Shown here: positions 62,967 through 64,000 of the stretch, in pieces
Layout of the letters: each line of letters starts with the position of its first letter
How positions within the stretch are numbered: the first letter of the stretch is position 1
Assembly: GCA_041399085.1 (NCBI GenBank)
Contig: JAWKTM010000029.1
Span: 1-64,000, forward strand
Direction: 5' to 3'
Length of the DNA: 64,000 bases
DNA from: JAWKTM01 sp041399085
GTDB lineage: Bacteria; Planctomycetota; Planctomycetia; Pirellulales; Pirellulaceae
Translations under genes and position numbers: made by a program
The notes under the pieces: generated by a model
The model's input: the letters and a program-made list of their open reading frames with translations, nothing else
Database searches by the model: none
What the model was told of the DNA's origin: nothing

Positions 62967-64000
62967 ATGTTCCGAGCATTTTCCACGCGTCGCGAATTTC
63001 TGAGTCATAATGCCCTGGGCGTTGGCGGGTTGGCGTTAGCTTGGCTGTTGCAACAAGAGGGCGCGGTCGCCAAACCGGCGAGCACCAACACGACGCCCGC
63101 GTCGTTCGACATGACGCCCAAGCCACCGCATTTCGCGCCGCGTGCGACCGCCATGATTTCGATGTTCATGCATGGCGGGCCGTCGCATGTCGATCTGTTG
63201 GATCCGAAACCCGAGTTGTCGAAACGCAACGGCGAAGAGTATCCGGGCGACATTCAATACAGCTTCGTGAATCGCGCGTCGAAGAAGCTGCTCGGCACGC
63301 CCTTCAAGTTCGCCAAGCACGGGCAATGCGGCACGGAAGTTTCCGAGCTGTTGCCGAGTCTGGCCAACATCGTCGACGACGTCTGCGTGATCCGCTCGAT
63401 GCACACCGGCTTCAACGGCCACGAAGTTTCAATTCGTTTTTGGCACGGCGGCATCCCGGCGGTGCTCGGCCGGCCGACGCTCGGATCGTGGCTGACCTAC
63501 GGCTTGGGCAGCGAGAGCCAGGATTTGCCGGCCTATATGGTGCTGACCGATCCAGGCGGACATCCGGTCGACGGCGTCAATAATTGGTCGTCGGGCTGGA
63601 TGCCGCCGTTGTTCCAAGGCACCGTGTTGCGTCCGACCGAGCCTCGGATTCTGAACCTCCAGCCGCCGGCGCATCTGGCGGGCGACGTGCAGCGAGCCAA
63701 TCTGGATTTGCTCCGCGCGCTCAACGAACGGCATCTGGAACGGCACGCGGGCGAAGCCGATTTGGAGGCTCGCATCGCCAGCTACGAACTGGCGGCTCGG
63801 ATGCAAGTCGCCGCGACCGAAGCGCTGGACGTCTCGAAGGAATCGGCCGCCACGCAGCGAATGTACGGGCTGGATCAGAACGAAACCCGCGAGTACGGCA
63901 CGCGGTGCTTGATCGCTCGGCGTCTGGTCGAACGGGGCGTGCGGTTCGTGCAATTGTTCTTGGGCGGCCAGCCGTGGGACAATCACAGCGACATTCGCGG
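62967..64000 (+). CDS. DUF1501 family protein, cut by the window end
   Basis: Starts ATG 62967 with MFRAFSTRREFLSHNALGVG, a Tat-like export signal, and is open to the last base (about 344 residues seen, stop not reached). Family marks: MISMFMHGGPSHVDLLDPKP, VIRSMHTGFNGHE, AYMVLTDPGGHPVDGVNNWS, and RCLIARRLVERGVRFVQLF. Unlike the two other DUF1501 proteins of the window, it belongs to the longer subgroup (MFMHGGPSHVD type). Likely the partner of the DUF1553 protein at 58345. Confidence 0.92.
   Translation, partial: MFRAFSTRREFLSHNALGVGGLALAWLLQQEGAVAKPASTNTTPASFDMTPKPPHFAPRATAMISMFMHGGPSHVDLLDPKPELSKRNGEEYPGDIQYSFVNRASKKLLGTPFKFAKHGQCGTEVSELLPSLANIVDDVCVIRSMHTGFNGHEVSIRFWHGGIPAVLGRPTLGSWLTYGLGSESQDLPAYMVLTDPGGHPVDGVNNWSSGWMPPLFQGTVLRPTEPRILNLQPPAHLAGDVQRANLDLLRALNERHLERHAGEADLEARIASYELAARMQVAATEALDVSKESAATQRMYGLDQNETREYGTRCLIARRLVERGVRFVQLFLGGQPWDNHSDIR

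Overview
The window reads as a GC-rich chromosomal segment of a planctomycete, most likely of the Pirellula/Rhodopirellula type. The evidence is the gene content: DUF1501 'sulfatase-like' proteins paired with PSCyt/DUF1549/DUF1553 proteins, DUF1559 pseudopilins, several sulfatases, ThuA-like and DUF1080 proteins, a PVC-type propeller-HEAT-cytochrome fusion, N-termini with the LESLEDR motif, dockerin repeats and Uma2 genes. I saw no rRNA, tRNA, CRISPR array, transposase or phage genes. The assignment rests on family knowledge; no database search was possible.

Layout. 1-3.6 kb: tail of a DUF1553 gene, its DUF1501 partner, a 14-copy 21-bp tandem repeat and two uncharacterised genes. 3.7-11.5 kb (minus): lepA, a DUF1080 protein and a 1437-residue ThuA/discoidin/propeller/HEAT/cytochrome c protein. 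11.9-17.5 kb: fatty acid desaturase, a receiver-HATPase regulator, then rimO-pgsA-CPBP protease. 17.7-21.7 kb: apbE, a zinc-ribbon membrane protein, a frameshifted LysM/L,D-transpeptidase gene and a lone exbD. 21.7-27.0 kb: a complete Mn/Zn-type ABC importer (binding protein, ATPase, two permeases) divergent from an mntR-type regulator. The shared promoter region carries two perfect TGTAGC-N4-GCTACA palindromes 31 bp apart, and both permeases end in a DtxR/MntR-like domain. 27-37.5 kb: Uma2, a ketosynthase homologue lacking its active-site Cys, PIG-L deacetylase, Gfo/Idh oxidoreductase, sulfatase, ThuA, sulfatase, porin. 37.6-42.8 kb: LamG-PSCyt-DUF1553 gene (frameshifted) plus DUF1501. 43-49 kb: pepA, ubiD (two frameshifts), a prepilin-peptidase/LOG fusion, rph. 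49.7-52.9 kb (minus): argB-argD-argF. 53.3-64 kb: dockerin/haem peroxidase, DUF1559 pseudopilin with its lipoprotein, EF-hand protein, and a DUF1553 gene separated from its DUF1501 partner by two tandem Uma2 genes.

How the genes fit together. Housekeeping genes (lepA, rimO, pgsA, pepA, ubiD, rph, arg genes) alternate with the planctomycete surface and polysaccharide-degradation repertoire (sulfatases, ThuA, DUF1080, PSCyt/DUF1501 pairs, porin). The best defined regulated unit is the metal importer with MntR.

Caution: five genes are interrupted by frameshifts. At four of them every break (five in all, two in ubiD) is repaired by adding one base to a short homopolymer; the fifth (19622-21086) needs a net +1 or two -1 shifts. 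This pattern suggests sequencing or assembly error at least as strongly as gene decay, so those genes may be intact in the organism.
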